DNA of 64,000 nt, from assembly GCF_013870525.1 (NCBI RefSeq), contig NZ_JACBXD010000010.1, positions 62,001 through 126,000 on the forward strand. The letters run 5' to 3'. The DNA is from Amycolatopsis pittospori (GTDB lineage Bacteria; Actinomycetota; Actinomycetes; Mycobacteriales; Pseudonocardiaceae). The translations under genes were made by a program, and so were the position numbers. Shown here in pieces: positions 63,687 to 64,000 of this stretch. Position 1 is the first letter of the stretch. Every line of letters begins with the position of its first letter. The notes under the pieces were generated by a model. That model ran no database searches and was not told the origin of the DNA. It saw only the letters and a program-made list of their open reading frames with translations.

Positions 63687-64000
63687 CGATCGTCGGCCTC
63701 GAACCGCCTGGCCACCTCGTCCACCCGGCTCGGCGGCGAGCTGCTCAGCATGTCCCGCAGGCGTTCCCATTCCCGGACGCCGTTCGCGTCCGCGCGGCCG
63801 GACGCCACCTGGAATTCCAGCTCCGCCAAGTGTTCCCGCAGTTCGACCGCCTGTGGCGAATACGGCGTGTCCAAGCCGAAGAGGTCGGAGAGCACGGCGT
63901 CATCCCCGGTGCCGAACACGACCCGTTCGTACAGCTCCTCGGAAACCACCCGTGGCGGGACTTCCTCGTCGGGGCCGGAAAGCCGGACGAGGCCACCGGG
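63683..64000 (-). CDS. C-terminal part of an uncharacterised gene (window edge), coupled to the HNH nuclease
   Basis: The reading frame is open from the right edge and gives about 105 residues, including SEELYERVVFGTGDDAVLSD, LFGLDTPYSPQAVELREHLA and a helical tail ending ARRFEADDR. This resembles the C-terminus of AAA-type ATPases that accompany HNH genes, but no ATPase motif is in view. Its stop shares 4 nt with the HNH start. The N-terminus is outside the window. Confidence 0.55.
   Translation of the reverse strand, partial: PGGLVRLSGPDEEVPPRVVSEELYERVVFGTGDDAVLSDLFGLDTPYSPQAVELREHLAELEFQVASGRADANGVREWERLRDMLSSSPPSRVDEVARRFEADDR

Overview
The window is high-GC, tightly packed DNA from an actinomycete. 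GTG starts are frequent, many genes share GTGA/ATGA stop-start overlaps, and there are several F420-type oxidoreductases, a KorAB-type 2-oxoacid:ferredoxin oxidoreductase, a long-chain polyprenyl diphosphate synthase and an actinobacterial sunset-like domain. Gene style points to Pseudonocardiaceae, most likely Amycolatopsis; this is recognition by eye, not an alignment. No insertion sequence, CRISPR array, rRNA or replication origin was seen.

Left part (1-20061), mostly housekeeping and accessory genes: a DedA protein cut by the window edge, a LuxR-type two-component pair, an ArsR/VOC pair with a promoter that looks leaderless, a VOC/TetR divergent pair, small enzymes, tRNA-Tyr, a YajQ protein, secreted proteins including a BNR/sialidase-like protein, RmlA, two pairs of luciferase-like oxidoreductases, HtpX, a Tat-exported beta-propeller, a BtrH-N protein, a thioesterase and a secreted subtilase.

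Centre (20386-49751) is the core of the window: a ~29 kb surface-polysaccharide locus in two convergent halves. The plus-strand half is a translationally coupled run: zinc C-methyltransferase, RfbF-like nucleotidyltransferase, PIG-L deacetylase, SDR, DUF4910 protein, Wzx-like flippase, GT2, pyruvyltransferase, RmlC-like epimerase, class III aminotransferase, then a secreted beta-helix protein. The minus-strand half, in transcription order, is an AlgD-like GDP-mannose dehydrogenase, GT4, two Wzz-like proteins with degenerate cytosolic domains, an asparagine-synthase-type amidotransferase, a bi-domain oxidoreductase, a heparinase II/III-like protein, a lipoprotein beta-helix paralogue, a Wzy-like polymerase, GT4, a PAP2 phosphatase and a methyltransferase. 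Together they look like a Wzx/Wzy exopolysaccharide system whose product may contain uronic acid, possibly amidated and pyruvylated. No priming glycosyltransferase and no complete tyrosine kinase were found in the window.

Right part (49752-64000): an AbiEi-like gene bracketed by two near-identical perfect palindromes, a GH75 chitosanase, a polysaccharide deacetylase, a DDAH-family hydrolase divergent from an Lrp regulator, a crotonase, korA-korB, a Glu/Pro-rich membrane protein, polyprenyl synthase, a metallopeptidase remnant, small genes, and at the edge an HNH nuclease coupled to a truncated upstream gene, which could be a Septu-like pair.

Long perfect palindromes, mostly without U-tracts, sit at many gene ends. 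One short sequence family occurs three times.
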